Shown here in pieces: positions 1 to 7,754 of a stretch of 64,000 bases of DNA. Position 1 is the stretch's first letter. Each line of letters opens with the position of its first letter. A program made the position numbers and the translations under genes. Below the pieces are notes generated by a model. That model searched no databases, was not told the origin of the DNA, and worked only from the letters and a program-made list of their open reading frames with translations. The stretch spans positions 1-64,000 of the forward strand of contig NZ_AUEA01000006.1 of assembly GCF_000425745.1 (NCBI RefSeq). The letters are read 5' to 3'. This stretch comes from Pseudomonas cremoricolorata DSM 17059 = NBRC 16634 (GTDB lineage Bacteria; Pseudomonadota; Gammaproteobacteria; Pseudomonadales; Pseudomonadaceae).

Positions 1-70
1 TGTTGGAGGCAATGAAACCAACAGCGCAGATGGACGCCATGTTGGAGGCAATGAAACCAACAGCGCAGAT
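1..70. repeat. tandem repeat, 39-bp period, about 1.8 copies
   Basis: A 31-base unit at positions 1-31 recurs exactly at 40-70, separated by an 8-base spacer, which gives a 39-base period. The array is cut by the window edge, so the copy number is unknown. No gene is visible through it. Confidence 0.85.
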
Positions 71-168
71 TTCAGCCTGGCTGGGCGCTGATAGCGACGG
101 CGCAAATCCGCAGATCCATAGGTAGTGAGCACCCAAACACACCCCGATTGTGCTGGAGTATTAACGAG

Positions 169-212
169 AAAAAGCGCCAAAGCCCCGTATGCAAAGGGCT
201 TTGGCGCTTTTT
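169..212. terminator. bidirectional rho-independent terminator
   Basis: Two perfectly complementary 17-base arms (169-185 and 196-212) flank a 10-base loop. The arms begin and end in A and T runs, so the hairpin has a T tail on either strand. It lies downstream of the minus-strand gene at 317-523 and probably ends the leftmost minus-strand transcript. I see no gene between 1 and 316. Confidence 0.85.
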
Positions 213-316
213 ATGCATGTCGAATTGGGGCTCAAAAGGGCATAGATGCGCATAGAATGGCCCTCGGGTTGCCCCATTTTTGCCCCAATACAAACGCTTG
301 GACGGCCATTGGCGCC

Positions 317-523
317 CTAACGGAGTCGCCCTGCCTTATACGCCGCCTTCTCCTCTGCGCTCAGCGCAACAGTTTTCAATGTCGCACTCGTCACTTCGCT
401 GCTGACTGTAGTGAAGCAGTCTGGACAATCAATGTCCTCTCGCTCTTTTCCCCCGGGAAAGGTGCCACTGGTATAGACGACTTTGAACAATTCACCGCAG
501 TTTGGGCAGGTATACGTGCTCAT
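317..523 (-). CDS. small zinc-ribbon protein
   Basis: This 68-residue protein starts MSTYTCPNCGELF and carries two CPxC knuckles (CPNC and CPDC) about 30 residues apart, the pattern of a single zinc ribbon. The start at 523 has a GGAG about nine bases upstream; an in-frame ATG at 538 is less well placed. Zinc ribbons of this size bind nucleic acid or act as adaptors, but nothing here identifies a partner. It is the last minus-strand gene before the terminator at 169-212, in the cargo end of the prophage. Function unknown. Confidence 0.6.
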   Translation of the reverse strand: MSTYTCPNCGELFKVVYTSGTFPGGKEREDIDCPDCFTTVSSEVTSATLKTVALSAEEKAAYKAGRLR

Positions 524-722
524 CAACCATGACTCCATTTCTTGATTGGTGCCGCATTGATATCACAGCAGCGGGCCAGTAGCTAGCCGCTAAAACCATG
601 GTCTGATTCGTAGGGATTTGAACCCGCCCGCTTGGGCACATAGGCCGTATTAGGCCAGTAAACCTGCAAGGGCAAACATCCTCGATTGGCACACCTTGGC
701 CTGTTACGGCCTCATATTTGCC

Positions 723-1415
723 CTAATTTTGCCCTAAGTCCCGCTGCTGCTGATCCTCTGCTCGCTGCTTCAGGCGCTGCTTTAGATATTGCTTCGCTTT
801 GCCTTCTCCAGCCTTCTGAAGTTTCTTCATAGCCTTGTTCGCCTGGTCGACCGCGCGCTTGGTCGAACGACGCGATGCCGCCAACTGCTCCTGCAAAATC
901 GGCGGCTGTTGCTTGAGTTGATCCTCATCCAGGACCGGCGTCTCCTCCTGAGGATAACCTATGACCATAACAATATGGTTCTTGCGCACCGAGGCAGGCA
1001 CGAATCCATACCTCTCATAACGGGAGACTTGGTGCACGTCGCAAGAGAGGCTGATGACTGAATATCTACTCACTATATCACGCATCATCAAACTCATAAT
1101 GCCTTGGTTGCGACGGGCCTTGCTGACAGCCGTGTAGTAGACACCGCATTCACCACTAGGTGAAAGACCGCATAATGCGAAACCAAGAACCGCGCCATTT
1201 TCAGCAGCAGTCACCAACTCGATCTGAGACGGTGAGGGGCGAGCTAAATAAGCACGAATCTCCGTAAGCAAGCTCAAGCGGTATGCACTGAACAAAGGAT
1301 GAGAGACAGGTGGGTGAGCCATTACCAATTCTGTGACATTCTCAGCAACGAGGTCTAACACCTGCTCTCCGAGAGCTTGAATAACGGGAGCAAAAGCTCT
1401 ATTGATTACGATCAT
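723..1415 (-). CDS. GNAT-like acetyltransferase with Lys/Gln-rich tail
   Basis: The 230-residue product has a GNAT-like core in its first 150 residues. The segment ARRNQGIMSLMM fits the acetyl-CoA binding motif (R-x-x-G-x), and a following YERYGFVP segment is typical of motif B. The last 70 residues are a Lys, Gln and Ala-rich helical tail that probably forms a coiled coil. The second of two adjacent ATGs is chosen because GAGG then lies at normal spacing. Prophages often carry such N-acetyltransferases near the lysis and integration ends. The substrate cannot be inferred. Confidence 0.55.
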   Translation of the reverse strand: MIVINRAFAPVIQALGEQVLDLVAENVTELVMAHPPVSHPLFSAYRLSLLTEIRAYLARPSPSQIELVTAAENGAVLGFALCGLSPSGECGVYYTAVSKARRNQGIMSLMMRDIVSRYSVISLSCDVHQVSRYERYGFVPASVRKNHIVMVIGYPQEETPVLDEDQLKQQPPILQEQLAASRRSTKRAVDQANKAMKKLQKAGEGKAKQYLKQRLKQRAEDQQQRDLGQN

Positions 1416-1465
1416 CATGATTCCTCGTACTTATATCTATCCATGGCAATTCAAAAACTGCAAGA

Positions 1466-2248
1466 TTAAAAAGCCCCAGGTTTGTGGGGCGGCTGGACCT
1501 GCCAAACCCAGTGACCGGTCCCAGACCAGTCGTCCACCCCCCACTGTGGTATTACTCGTGAAGAAACAATATTGTATGAGTACGGCCTATTCCAAACTGG
1601 AGAGTAGTTAAAGGACGCACGCCATGACGCAAGGAACCTCTCACACCAACTTGCATATGCCGCAACAAGCCAGTGCAAGCTTTCTGGAATATGCCTCAAC
1701 GTCACCTTAGACTGCAGGCCTACGCGAAACTCCCAGATCAAGCCACTAGGCAATACTAAACAGTCTGTCGTTTGAGCTTCACCATTATTGTGAACCAGAT
1801 AATTCCTAAGATTTATAAATTTTTTCCAAACCACCTCATCGGCTGTCGTGACCCAACCAAGCTTTCGACTTCGCTCAATCATATTCACCAGATAAATCTT
1901 GTCAGGCACCTTCCCATACACACTTGGCGCCCATCGAATTGCTTTTCTGGCACATGACTCGAAAGATGACATTATGGCGACAAAACAGCCATTCAAAACA
2001 TCAATTAGTCTTTGCGCAGACTCCGGAACATCGTTTAGATATTCCTCCATACTTCCCCGCATTGACCGAGGCAAAACTTGATTATAGTAGCCAATAAGCT
2101 CAATGGCTTTTATAAGATGATTGTGCGCCATATTCAACCCAGCCAGAGGCATCAGATTAGTCTCAACCGCATAGCTGGCACATAGCTTTTTATTCAACTC
2201 AAAACAAGAATTCTTGAGAACCATCAGCCTGCGCATGAGGTTTTCCAA
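1466..2248 (-). CDS. HEPN-like protein, candidate RNase or defence gene
   Basis: This 260-residue, largely helical protein contains NLRNYLVHNNG at about residue 148. That matches the R-x4-H signature of HEPN domains, whose members are often RNases in toxin-antitoxin and abortive-infection systems. The start is TTG at 2248 with AGGAG seven bases upstream; the first downstream ATG lacks that spacing. Codon use is visibly AT-richer than in the structural genes, which suggests recent acquisition. It stands alone, with no obvious MNT-type or other antitoxin partner beside it. The HEPN call rests on one motif plus helical character, so it is tentative. Confidence 0.45.
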   Translation of the reverse strand: MENLMRRLMVLKNSCFELNKKLCASYAVETNLMPLAGLNMAHNHLIKAIELIGYYNQVLPRSMRGSMEEYLNDVPESAQRLIDVLNGCFVAIMSSFESCARKAIRWAPSVYGKVPDKIYLVNMIERSRKLGWVTTADEVVWKKFINLRNYLVHNNGEAQTTDCLVLPSGLIWEFRVGLQSKVTLRHIPESLHWLVAAYASWCERFLASWRASFNYSPVWNRPYSYNIVSSRVIPQWGVDDWSGTGHWVWQVQPPHKPGAF

Positions 2249-2450
2249 TGGCCTACTCCTGAGTATTATTTCCTAAATTAGAGCTACTGAATCAACGCAA
2301 GTCAAGGCTGATGCGGCTTGGCGCGTTGCAATTTATGGCCTCCTGCATTCATCGATTGATTATCTCAGGCGCGCACGCTTGACACGCCTTAAGCGCAACC
2401 AGTTCACCATCAAGCTTCTCAGCGATGCCCTCGACTGGTTGAGTGTCCGC

Positions 2451-2852
2451 CTAATCAGCCCCGCGCGACTTGTCGAACTCCAGCCAAGTTTCCGCACCTC
2501 CATTTGTGTGCACGACCGGAATATCCAAATGCTTCCAACCTCCTGTATACGGCGTTGGTTTATTTTCCACGGTGATGGTGTGCAGCTTTTCAATCACCCT
2601 GTCCCTGGCAATCAGCTCCGGTATCGGAAACACTTCGTCTAATCCCACCAAGAACTCCAACTCCTGCAGCGCCCATAATCGACCGGCCTCGGCAAGCTCG
2701 AGCATGTCGGACAGCTCAGCGTCTCCCACCTCCCCTCGCTTCCAGGCCGCATGGGCCATCTCACTGAGCACCGCCTCTCGGCTGTCAGGATCTGTCAGGA
2801 GTTCGTAGCGGTCATCCAGTTCATCCTTCCATGCCTTCGGAATCCCCCTCAT
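2451..2852 (-). CDS. hypothetical protein, 133 aa
   Basis: This is an acidic, soluble protein beginning MRGIPKAWKDELDDRYELL, with a Glu-rich helical first half and no signal peptide or membrane segment. The ATG at 2852 overlaps the stop of the upstream gene as ATGA, which fixes the start and shows translational coupling. I do not recognise a family. With its partner at 2849-3070 it forms a two-gene unit in the cargo end of the prophage. Confidence 0.6.
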   Translation of the reverse strand: MRGIPKAWKDELDDRYELLTDPDSREAVLSEMAHAAWKRGEVGDAELSDMLELAEAGRLWALQELEFLVGLDEVFPIPELIARDRVIEKLHTITVENKPTPYTGGWKHLDIPVVHTNGGAETWLEFDKSRGAD

Positions 2853-3070
2853 GAGCACACCCTGCACCACCAGGACTGCGCGTACAGCACGCCGTCTATC
2901 TCTTCAACGCCCGAGATATGCATGCCTAGTTGAGCCATGTTGCTGATCTTGGCGTCGTGCAGCCGTGGGATAACGTCGGGCCCGGGCGCTGGGTTGAACA
3001 CCCACGCCTGGGTCGCAAAGCGGTTAAGCGGATCGCTGTGGCAATTAATAATGTGAACGTCGGCATGCAT
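2849..3070 (-). CDS. hypothetical protein, 73 aa
   Basis: A small protein starting MHADVHIINCHSDPLNRFA and ending SWWCRVCS. The start at 3070 is chosen because AGGAGG lies nine bases upstream; longer upstream frames lack a site. Its stop overlaps the ATG of the next gene. It has no recognisable domain. The two C-terminal cysteines (CRVC) could bind metal but are not paired with a second knuckle. Confidence 0.55.
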   Translation of the reverse strand: MHADVHIINCHSDPLNRFATQAWVFNPAPGPDVIPRLHDAKISNMAQLGMHISGVEEIDGVLYAQSWWCRVCS

Positions 3071-3222
3071 AGGGGTCATCCTCCTGATTTGGTCGGCTGG
3101 GATGGCCACTCCATGCTCGCGACGGCGAACGAGTAGGAAATACATGGCACACCAATACTGTATATAAGAACAGTATCCTACTCAGAATTTTGCGCGCTTG
3201 AGAATACCCTCCGGCTGGACGG

Positions 3223-3432
3223 TTAATGCTTCGTGATCGAGATCTGGCCGGAGGCGTACAGCTGGTAATCCGTAACGGCTTGAAACGCTGACTCAGCCAC
3301 CAACCGCAGTCGCTCGACCTCAGCAGCAGGCGAACCCTTCGCCTGCGCTTGGTGATAAACCCGTAGAGCGGCGATTGCCTCTTGGATCAAGGGCTCACCA
3401 GCGCTCGCCAGTCCTGCAATCGTCCGCTTCAT
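3223..3432 (-). CDS. hypothetical protein, 69 aa
   Basis: A short, helical, Ala-rich protein (MKRTIAGLASAGEPLIQEAI) with AGG upstream of the ATG. It has no membrane segment or cysteine motif. It sits alone between the small cargo pair and the methylase gene, on the same strand. The family is not recognised. Confidence 0.5.
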   Translation of the reverse strand: MKRTIAGLASAGEPLIQEAIAALRVYHQAQAKGSPAAEVERLRLVAESAFQAVTDYQLYASGQISITKH

Positions 3433-3503
3433 GACTCTACCTGCTGGGCTTAGAAGGCACAGTGTAGGTGACCTCGCACCCCGGCTCCGAGCGCCGAGAG
3501 GAA

Positions 3504-4298
3504 CTAAAACAGCTGACCCAAGCTGGCCGGCTTCCAGTTCATGATCACCAGCTCGCCTGTCACGTGCGCTTGGACGTGGCGCTGGTTCGTAGTGCTATAC
3601 CGAATTTCGAGATGCTCGAAGTGAAAGCCGTCGAACGCTCGGCGAATGTCCGGGTGGTCGTTAATACTGACCATGACCTTGCCTTTGCAAGTGCGCATGA
3701 ACTCGGCCATGCGCTCGTATTCTTGGAACGGGAAATCTAAGCCGTAGCCTGCGGTGCCCCAATAAGGGGGGTCCATGTAGAAAAAGGTATGCGGTCGATC
3801 GTAGCGCTCTGCGCACGTGAGCCAAGGCAGGTTTTCTACATACGTTCCTGCCAAGCGCTGCCACGCTGCGGAAAGGTTTTCTTCGATGCGAAGCAGATTG
3901 ATTGCAGGGCCGGTAGTAGCGGTACCGAATACCTGACTCGTGATCTTGCTACCGAAGGCGTGCTGCTGCAGATAGAAAAACCGGGCTGCGCGCTGAATGT
4001 CGGTGAGCGTTTCGGGCCGTGTCATTTTCTGCCACTCGAAGATCTGCCTCGAGCTGAGGGCCCATTTGAATTGGCGCACGAACTCTTCTAGGTGATTCTG
4101 CACAACGCGGTAGAGGGTAACCAAGTCGCCATTGAGGTCGTTGAGGACTTCGACCGGCGCGGGCTGAGGACGCATGAAGAACAACGCGGCGCCGCCGGCG
4201 AAGACTTCGACGTAGCATTCATGAGGGGGAAAGAGGGGGATCAAGCGGTCGGCTAGGCGGCGTTTGCCGCCCATCCAGGGAATGATGGGGGAGGTCAT
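3504..4298 (-). CDS. D12-class DNA N6-adenine methyltransferase (Dam-like)
   Basis: The 264-residue product has the Dam/D12 layout: IPWMGGKRRL at the N-terminus (AdoMet loop), EVFAGGAALF at about residue 31, and the catalytic DPPY motif at about residue 176 (FYMDPPYWG). Such enzymes transfer a methyl group from AdoMet to N6 of adenine. Phage copies often protect viral DNA from host restriction or alter host regulation. No partner restriction endonuclease lies nearby, so it is a solitary methylase. It is just downstream of the lysis genes on the same strand. The target sequence cannot be read from the gene, though Dam-family members commonly modify GATC. Confidence 0.88.
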   Translation of the reverse strand: MTSPIIPWMGGKRRLADRLIPLFPPHECYVEVFAGGAALFFMRPQPAPVEVLNDLNGDLVTLYRVVQNHLEEFVRQFKWALSSRQIFEWQKMTRPETLTDIQRAARFFYLQQHAFGSKITSQVFGTATTGPAINLLRIEENLSAAWQRLAGTYVENLPWLTCAERYDRPHTFFYMDPPYWGTAGYGLDFPFQEYERMAEFMRTCKGKVMVSINDHPDIRRAFDGFHFEHLEIRYSTTNQRHVQAHVTGELVIMNWKPASLGQLF

Positions 4299-4449
4299 AG
4301 AGTCGCAAGTCTTTACTGTATGGATAAACAGGTGTTAGGCTCGCCGCGCTTTGTGCACGAAGCAGGAGCCTAGGCTGGACTTGCAGGGAGAGTCTGCGGG
4401 TTCGGCGGGCCGGGCTTGATGTTGACGCATCCGCCCGGCTCGCTTCTTT

Positions 4450-5007
4450 TCAGCGGGTTGTTTCGCGCACATAGGCCTGACAGACCTTGAGTGCGATCAG
4501 TCCTCGATCACCTTCGTCGGTGATCGCGATAATTCGTTGAGCATGCGCTGGGTCAAGGTCGGCTCGAATGGCTCCATGAACCAGGCCTGCGGTGCCGGCG
4601 GTTTCTCGCACCCCACCGTCACAACCCTGGGCGGCAAAGGCTCCGGCGTCGACAAGGACTGACAGCCGCAGATCGCTGGTAGCCAGCCGATCACGCAAGC
4701 GAGCTTGAGTTTGTTGAGCATCGTGCAACTCCTTTGAATGCGTTTGTGCCTGCTGTGCCAGGCGTTCCTCCAGGTCACGGCGCTGTGCCTGTTGCTCGGC
4801 TATCTGGTCAAGCGCCGCAGCTGCTGCTTGCTCGCGCTCATGGCCACTGGCAGCGCGCAGATCCTGCAGCTGTCGACTGTAGTCAGCTGATTGCTCGGCC
4901 AGTTGACGGCTGTAGTCGTTCGCTTGCCACAACCACGCTCCTGCCCCGCCGATTACGACGCCTGCGGTCAACGCCGCCACCGTCGGCAACCACGCCGGCA
5001 GGATCAC
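4450..5007 (-). CDS. Rz-like inner-membrane spanin subunit
   Basis: The 185-residue protein has an N-terminal membrane anchor (about residues 6-28) followed by a long Gln, Ala and Arg-rich coiled coil, the architecture of i-spanins. Its start is GTG at 5007, overlapping the stop of the endolysin gene as GTGA. The o-spanin gene is nested within it in another frame, the classic Rz/Rz1 arrangement. During lysis the pair bridges the periplasm and fuses the two membranes once peptidoglycan is degraded. Confidence 0.8.
   Translation of the reverse strand: MILPAWLPTVAALTAGVVIGGAGAWLWQANDYSRQLAEQSADYSRQLQDLRAASGHEREQAAAAALDQIAEQQAQRRDLEERLAQQAQTHSKELHDAQQTQARLRDRLATSDLRLSVLVDAGAFAAQGCDGGVRETAGTAGLVHGAIRADLDPAHAQRIIAITDEGDRGLIALKVCQAYVRETTR
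4497..4721 (-). CDS. Rz1-like outer-membrane lipoprotein spanin
   Basis: A 74-residue reading frame lies entirely inside the Rz-like gene. It starts MLNKLKLACVIG at 4721 with AAGGAG six bases upstream. It has a lipoprotein signal ending in the lipobox ICGC and then a Pro-rich stretch (STPEPLPPR), both hallmarks of Rz1 o-spanins. The mature lipoprotein should sit in the outer membrane and contact the Rz coiled coil. Longer upstream starts in the frame would bury the signal peptide and are rejected. Confidence 0.8.
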   Translation of the reverse strand: MLNKLKLACVIGWLPAICGCQSLSTPEPLPPRVVTVGCEKPPAPQAWFMEPFEPTLTQRMLNELSRSPTKVIED

Positions 5008-5573
5008 TGCAGCACCTCAAGCGCACGCCGGTAGAGCGCCTGGCGATCTGCCAGGCCGTTGGTGCCACCGTTGATTTTCCGTGTGATCTGCTCGAACACC
5101 GCATCGTCGGCGCGAGTCACCTTGTCGGCCAGGCTGTTGAGCGCTGCCCGCTGCCAGAACCAGCCGGCCGACAGCGAGGCATAAACCGGCTGTTCGAGCA
5201 GATCCGGTGTGTTCAACAAGCGGCTGTCACCGAACAGCGCCTCGCTGCAGTCGCGGTAGTTGCTGCGGCCGGTGACCTGAATCAAACCACGGCCCCGGTA
5301 AAGCTGGCCGTCGCCGTCGGCTTCGGGCGTGTTGCCCAGGCGCTGTGCGAGGCGGCCGGTGTCGTACTTGGCGAGGTAGGCGTCGCTGCCCAGTTCGCGC
5401 ACGTAGCGCAACTGGCCAGACTCGTGCCCAACTTGGGCGAGAAATGCGGCCATGCGCAGGCGGGTGATGATCGCGTATTTGCCTAGCGTGGCATTCAGGC
5501 CAGGAACAAAAACGCCGGCTCTTTGGCCGGCGTTGGGGAAGATCTGCTGCAGCTGGTGAACGGTAATTGCCAT
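5004..5573 (-). CDS. GH19 endolysin (chitinase-like lysozyme)
   Basis: This 189-residue protein carries the GH19 lytic core: QVGHESGQLRYVRE, with the catalytic Glu in HESG, then YRGRGLIQVTGRSNY. These enzymes cleave the glycan strands of peptidoglycan at the end of the lytic cycle. There is no signal peptide, so export would need the holin, whose gene is far away at 28041-28385. The start at 5573 begins the conserved MAITVHQLQQIFP; the frame stays open upstream but is not protein-like. It is the first gene of a coupled endolysin, Rz, Rz1 unit directly after the last tail gene. Confidence 0.88.
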   Translation of the reverse strand: MAITVHQLQQIFPNAGQRAGVFVPGLNATLGKYAIITRLRMAAFLAQVGHESGQLRYVRELGSDAYLAKYDTGRLAQRLGNTPEADGDGQLYRGRGLIQVTGRSNYRDCSEALFGDSRLLNTPDLLEQPVYASLSAGWFWQRAALNSLADKVTRADDAVFEQITRKINGGTNGLADRQALYRRALEVLQ

Positions 5574-5610
5574 GTGTGTTTGACTCCATGCGGCCGCTTC
5601 CGGCCGGGGG

Positions 5611-6654
5611 TTAAAGGTCCACGACCTTGACGGGTTTCTTCTCTTTCTTTTTCTTGCCGGCGGCCTTCGCCTTGCCCTTCTTGCCGCCGTTGCACTCGAC
5701 CGTGGTCGTCCACCCGGACTGAGTGAATACCTGCTCAACGCCATCCACCAGGTACTCGCCATCGAGCCCCACCTTGAAGCCCTGTGCATTGATCCGGCGT
5801 TCGGCGAACAGATCCGTGCGGCCGGGCATTTCAAGGCGCACGCCGGCGGTGCTGCGGTTGAACGCGGCCAGCCGCGCCTTGGCGGCCTGCTCGGCAGCGG
5901 TCTTGTTGGGGTAGATGTGGCGGTCGGTGTGCACGGCGGGCAGGCCCGTAGGCACGTCGCCGTTGTCGACCTCGACCACCTTGAGGACGCCGCTCTTCTT
6001 GTCCTGATGCTGGGTCTTCACCTGCTTCTGAGTGGTGCGGTCGCCTAGCCGGAACTGATAGCGCGTCACATCCGTTTTGTTGAGGGTGATGATCGGCAGC
6101 GACTTGCCGGAGGCGCTCTGCCCACCTTGTCGCGGCATGACCAGCAGCTTGCCCTCGGCCACCTTGGCCGTGCTGTCGTACTGCCTGGCGAGGCGCGTGA
6201 TGAAATTAAAGTCTGATTCGTTGCGCTGATCGGCGCGCTCGACCTTGGTCTGGGTCGGGCACACCGCCTCCCAGCCGTTGCGCTTGGCGATGTCGCTGAC
6301 GATCTGCGCGAGCGGGACGCCCTCCCAATTGCCGTTGCGCACGGTCTTGCCGCTGCCGCGCATGTCGCTGGCCTTGCCGCGAATGGTCATTTCATCCGGC
6401 GGGCCGCTCATCTGCACTTCGTCGACCATGTAAGCGCCGAGTCGGGTCAGCGAGTGGCCCTCATAGCCCATCCAGATCTCGACCTTGCCGCCTCGCGCGG
6501 GGAGGGCCACCGCCTGATCGCGGTCATCGATGCGCAGCTCGAATTCGTCCGACTCGGTACCGGGTTTGTCCGAAGTGCGCAGCAACAGCAGACGGTCGTT
6601 GATCAGCGCGGTGATGTTCTTGCCATCCGCGACTATCCGAAAAGCAGGTTTCAT
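5611..6654 (-). CDS. P2 gpD-like tail/baseplate hub protein
   Basis: The 347-residue product matches phage late control gene D proteins: a gp27-like hub starting MKPAFRIVADGKNITALI, with NFITRLARQYDSTAKV in the middle. In P2, gpD forms part of the baseplate hub that connects the tail tube to the spike. The last 25 residues are a Lys/Ala-rich tail, which is common in this family. It follows gpX and precedes the lysis genes, closing the P2-like order U, X, D. Confidence 0.9.
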   Translation of the reverse strand: MKPAFRIVADGKNITALINDRLLLLRTSDKPGTESDEFELRIDDRDQAVALPARGGKVEIWMGYEGHSLTRLGAYMVDEVQMSGPPDEMTIRGKASDMRGSGKTVRNGNWEGVPLAQIVSDIAKRNGWEAVCPTQTKVERADQRNESDFNFITRLARQYDSTAKVAEGKLLVMPRQGGQSASGKSLPIITLNKTDVTRYQFRLGDRTTQKQVKTQHQDKKSGVLKVVEVDNGDVPTGLPAVHTDRHIYPNKTAAEQAAKARLAAFNRSTAGVRLEMPGRTDLFAERRINAQGFKVGLDGEYLVDGVEQVFTQSGWTTTVECNGGKKGKAKAAGKKKKEKKPVKVVDL

Positions 6655-6674
6655 AGGCGCTCCAGAAACAGAAA

Positions 6675-6693
6675 ACCCCGCACAGGGCGGGGT
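6675..6693 (-). terminator. intergenic hairpin between gpX and gpD genes
   Basis: Arms 6675-6681 and 6687-6693 are perfectly complementary and GC-rich. On the minus strand they are followed by a T-rich run (TTTTCTGTTTC). It could be a leaky terminator or an mRNA-stabilising hairpin, because the next gene (gpD) has no other obvious promoter. Confidence 0.5.
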
Positions 6694-6709
6694 CAGTGAG
6701 GTGTTACGG

Positions 6710-6916
6710 TCAGTCGAACAGCTGCAGCAGCTCCACGGTGGCCGCCGACAACTCGGGCAACAGGATCTGCAGGCCGGCGCGGTATGGCTGCGCCTGCCTG
6801 GCGAGATCCGGGTTCTGCTCGAGCACGGCTTCGACTGTGCCGTTGAGGTGGCCGTAGTGGTGCTGGCAGATCACGTCCAGTAGATCTCCTTCAGACGTTC
6901 TGCAGGTCGTCGCCAT
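6710..6916 (-). CDS. P2 gpX-like tail protein with LysM-type fold
   Basis: This 68-residue protein (ICQHHYGHLNGTVEAVLEQNP) matches the phage tail protein X family, a small LysM-like domain found in P2-type baseplates. It overlaps the end of the gpU gene by 26 bases, which implies translational coupling. It sits in the conserved U, X, D order. Confidence 0.85.
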   Translation of the reverse strand: MATTCRTSEGDLLDVICQHHYGHLNGTVEAVLEQNPDLARQAQPYRAGLQILLPELSAATVELLQLFD

Positions 6917-7745
6917 AGCTCACAAACTCCAGGGTGAAGCCTTGTTTTCGGGGAATGCCGCCGGCCAGCAGGTTGCTCTGCTCTTCCTCGATGCTGACCA
7001 GGCACCAGTTGCCCAGTACCTCGCCAAAGCCAGTGACCAGATTGAGCGGCTGCAGACGCCGGCCAATGCTGCGCAGCACGTTGAGTTGCTTCAGGCCGCC
7101 TTTGTGGTGAGGGAAGATCGCGCCTTTGAGCGTGATCTTTTCCTCGCCCAGGCCAACGGCCTGCTGTGCGGTCGAGCGGCGCAGGCGCTCCTGGCCAGCC
7201 CAGCGGAACAACGCCTGCCGGCGCAGTTCCTCGAAGGCGGCGGTGTCGAGGTTGAAGTAGTACGGCTGCAGCTTGGGATCTCGCGGCTGAATGATCAGCA
7301 AGTGTGGGAACGGTGCGACCGCTTCCGCTGCCGGCGTCGCCGCTTTAACGACCCCAGCCGAGGGCAGGATATTTTTCAGTGCAGGGCTTGCCACCCCGGC
7401 GGCGGCCGTTAAGCGAGACACCTGCGCTTTCGCCTTGTCGGCCAGCTGCTTGAACGTGCCCAGGCGCTCCTGCACCTGGGCCGCCCCGGAAACAGCCCGG
7501 CTGTACGTTGCAGCCACCTGGCCGACCCGCGCTTGTGCAGCACCAATGCCACGCATCACCCGGCCCAGTTTCTGCCCGGCGACGGGTCCGACAAAGGGGA
7601 TGCTCTCAAGGTCGGCCGCCGCTCCGGTGATGCTTCCGATAGCGCCGTTGAGCGGCCCCATCATGCCGTCCAGATCCTTGCGGCCAGCCTCCCCGGCTGC
7701 GACCAATCCGCTGAGGCTCGATTGCAGCTGTTCCATGTAGGCCAT
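6891..7745 (-). CDS. P2 gpU-like tail protein with N-terminal extension
   Basis: The C-terminal half (from about residue 145, PHLLIIQPRDPKLQPYYF) is a GpU domain ending in FTLEFVSYGDD. GpU proteins take part in tail assembly in P2-like phages. The first 140 residues are an Ala/Gly-rich extension not present in P2 gpU itself (about 160 residues). It resembles extensions in other Pseudomonas prophages. It lies between the tape-measure gene and gpX. Confidence 0.85.
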   Translation of the reverse strand: MAYMEQLQSSLSGLVAAGEAGRKDLDGMMGPLNGAIGSITGAAADLESIPFVGPVAGQKLGRVMRGIGAAQARVGQVAATYSRAVSGAAQVQERLGTFKQLADKAKAQVSRLTAAAGVASPALKNILPSAGVVKAATPAAEAVAPFPHLLIIQPRDPKLQPYYFNLDTAAFEELRRQALFRWAGQERLRRSTAQQAVGLGEEKITLKGAIFPHHKGGLKQLNVLRSIGRRLQPLNLVTGFGEVLGNWCLVSIEEEQSNLLAGGIPRKQGFTLEFVSYGDDLQNV

Positions 7746-7754
7746 GGCACCTCC

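Noticed and set aside
1..600. Search for a left attachment copy of the dusA 5' end
   Set aside because: The dusA segment around ATGATGGATTGGACC (39950) is not repeated in the left part of the window, so no attL is called.
599..625. A tRNA 3'-end-like sequence on the minus strand (GGGTTCAAATCCC followed later by ACCA)
   Set aside because: Only the inner T stem pairs, and no matching 5' acceptor or anticodon arm is found upstream. At most it is a remnant; I do not call a tRNA.
2249..2450. Overlapping short open frames on both strands
   Set aside because: No ribosome sites and no protein-like composition. I regard the stretch as non-coding.
4409..4439. Inverted repeat GCCGGGC...GCCCGGC as a terminator
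   Set aside because: The loop is 17 bases and the T tract is weak and on the plus strand, where there is no gene to terminate. Not called.
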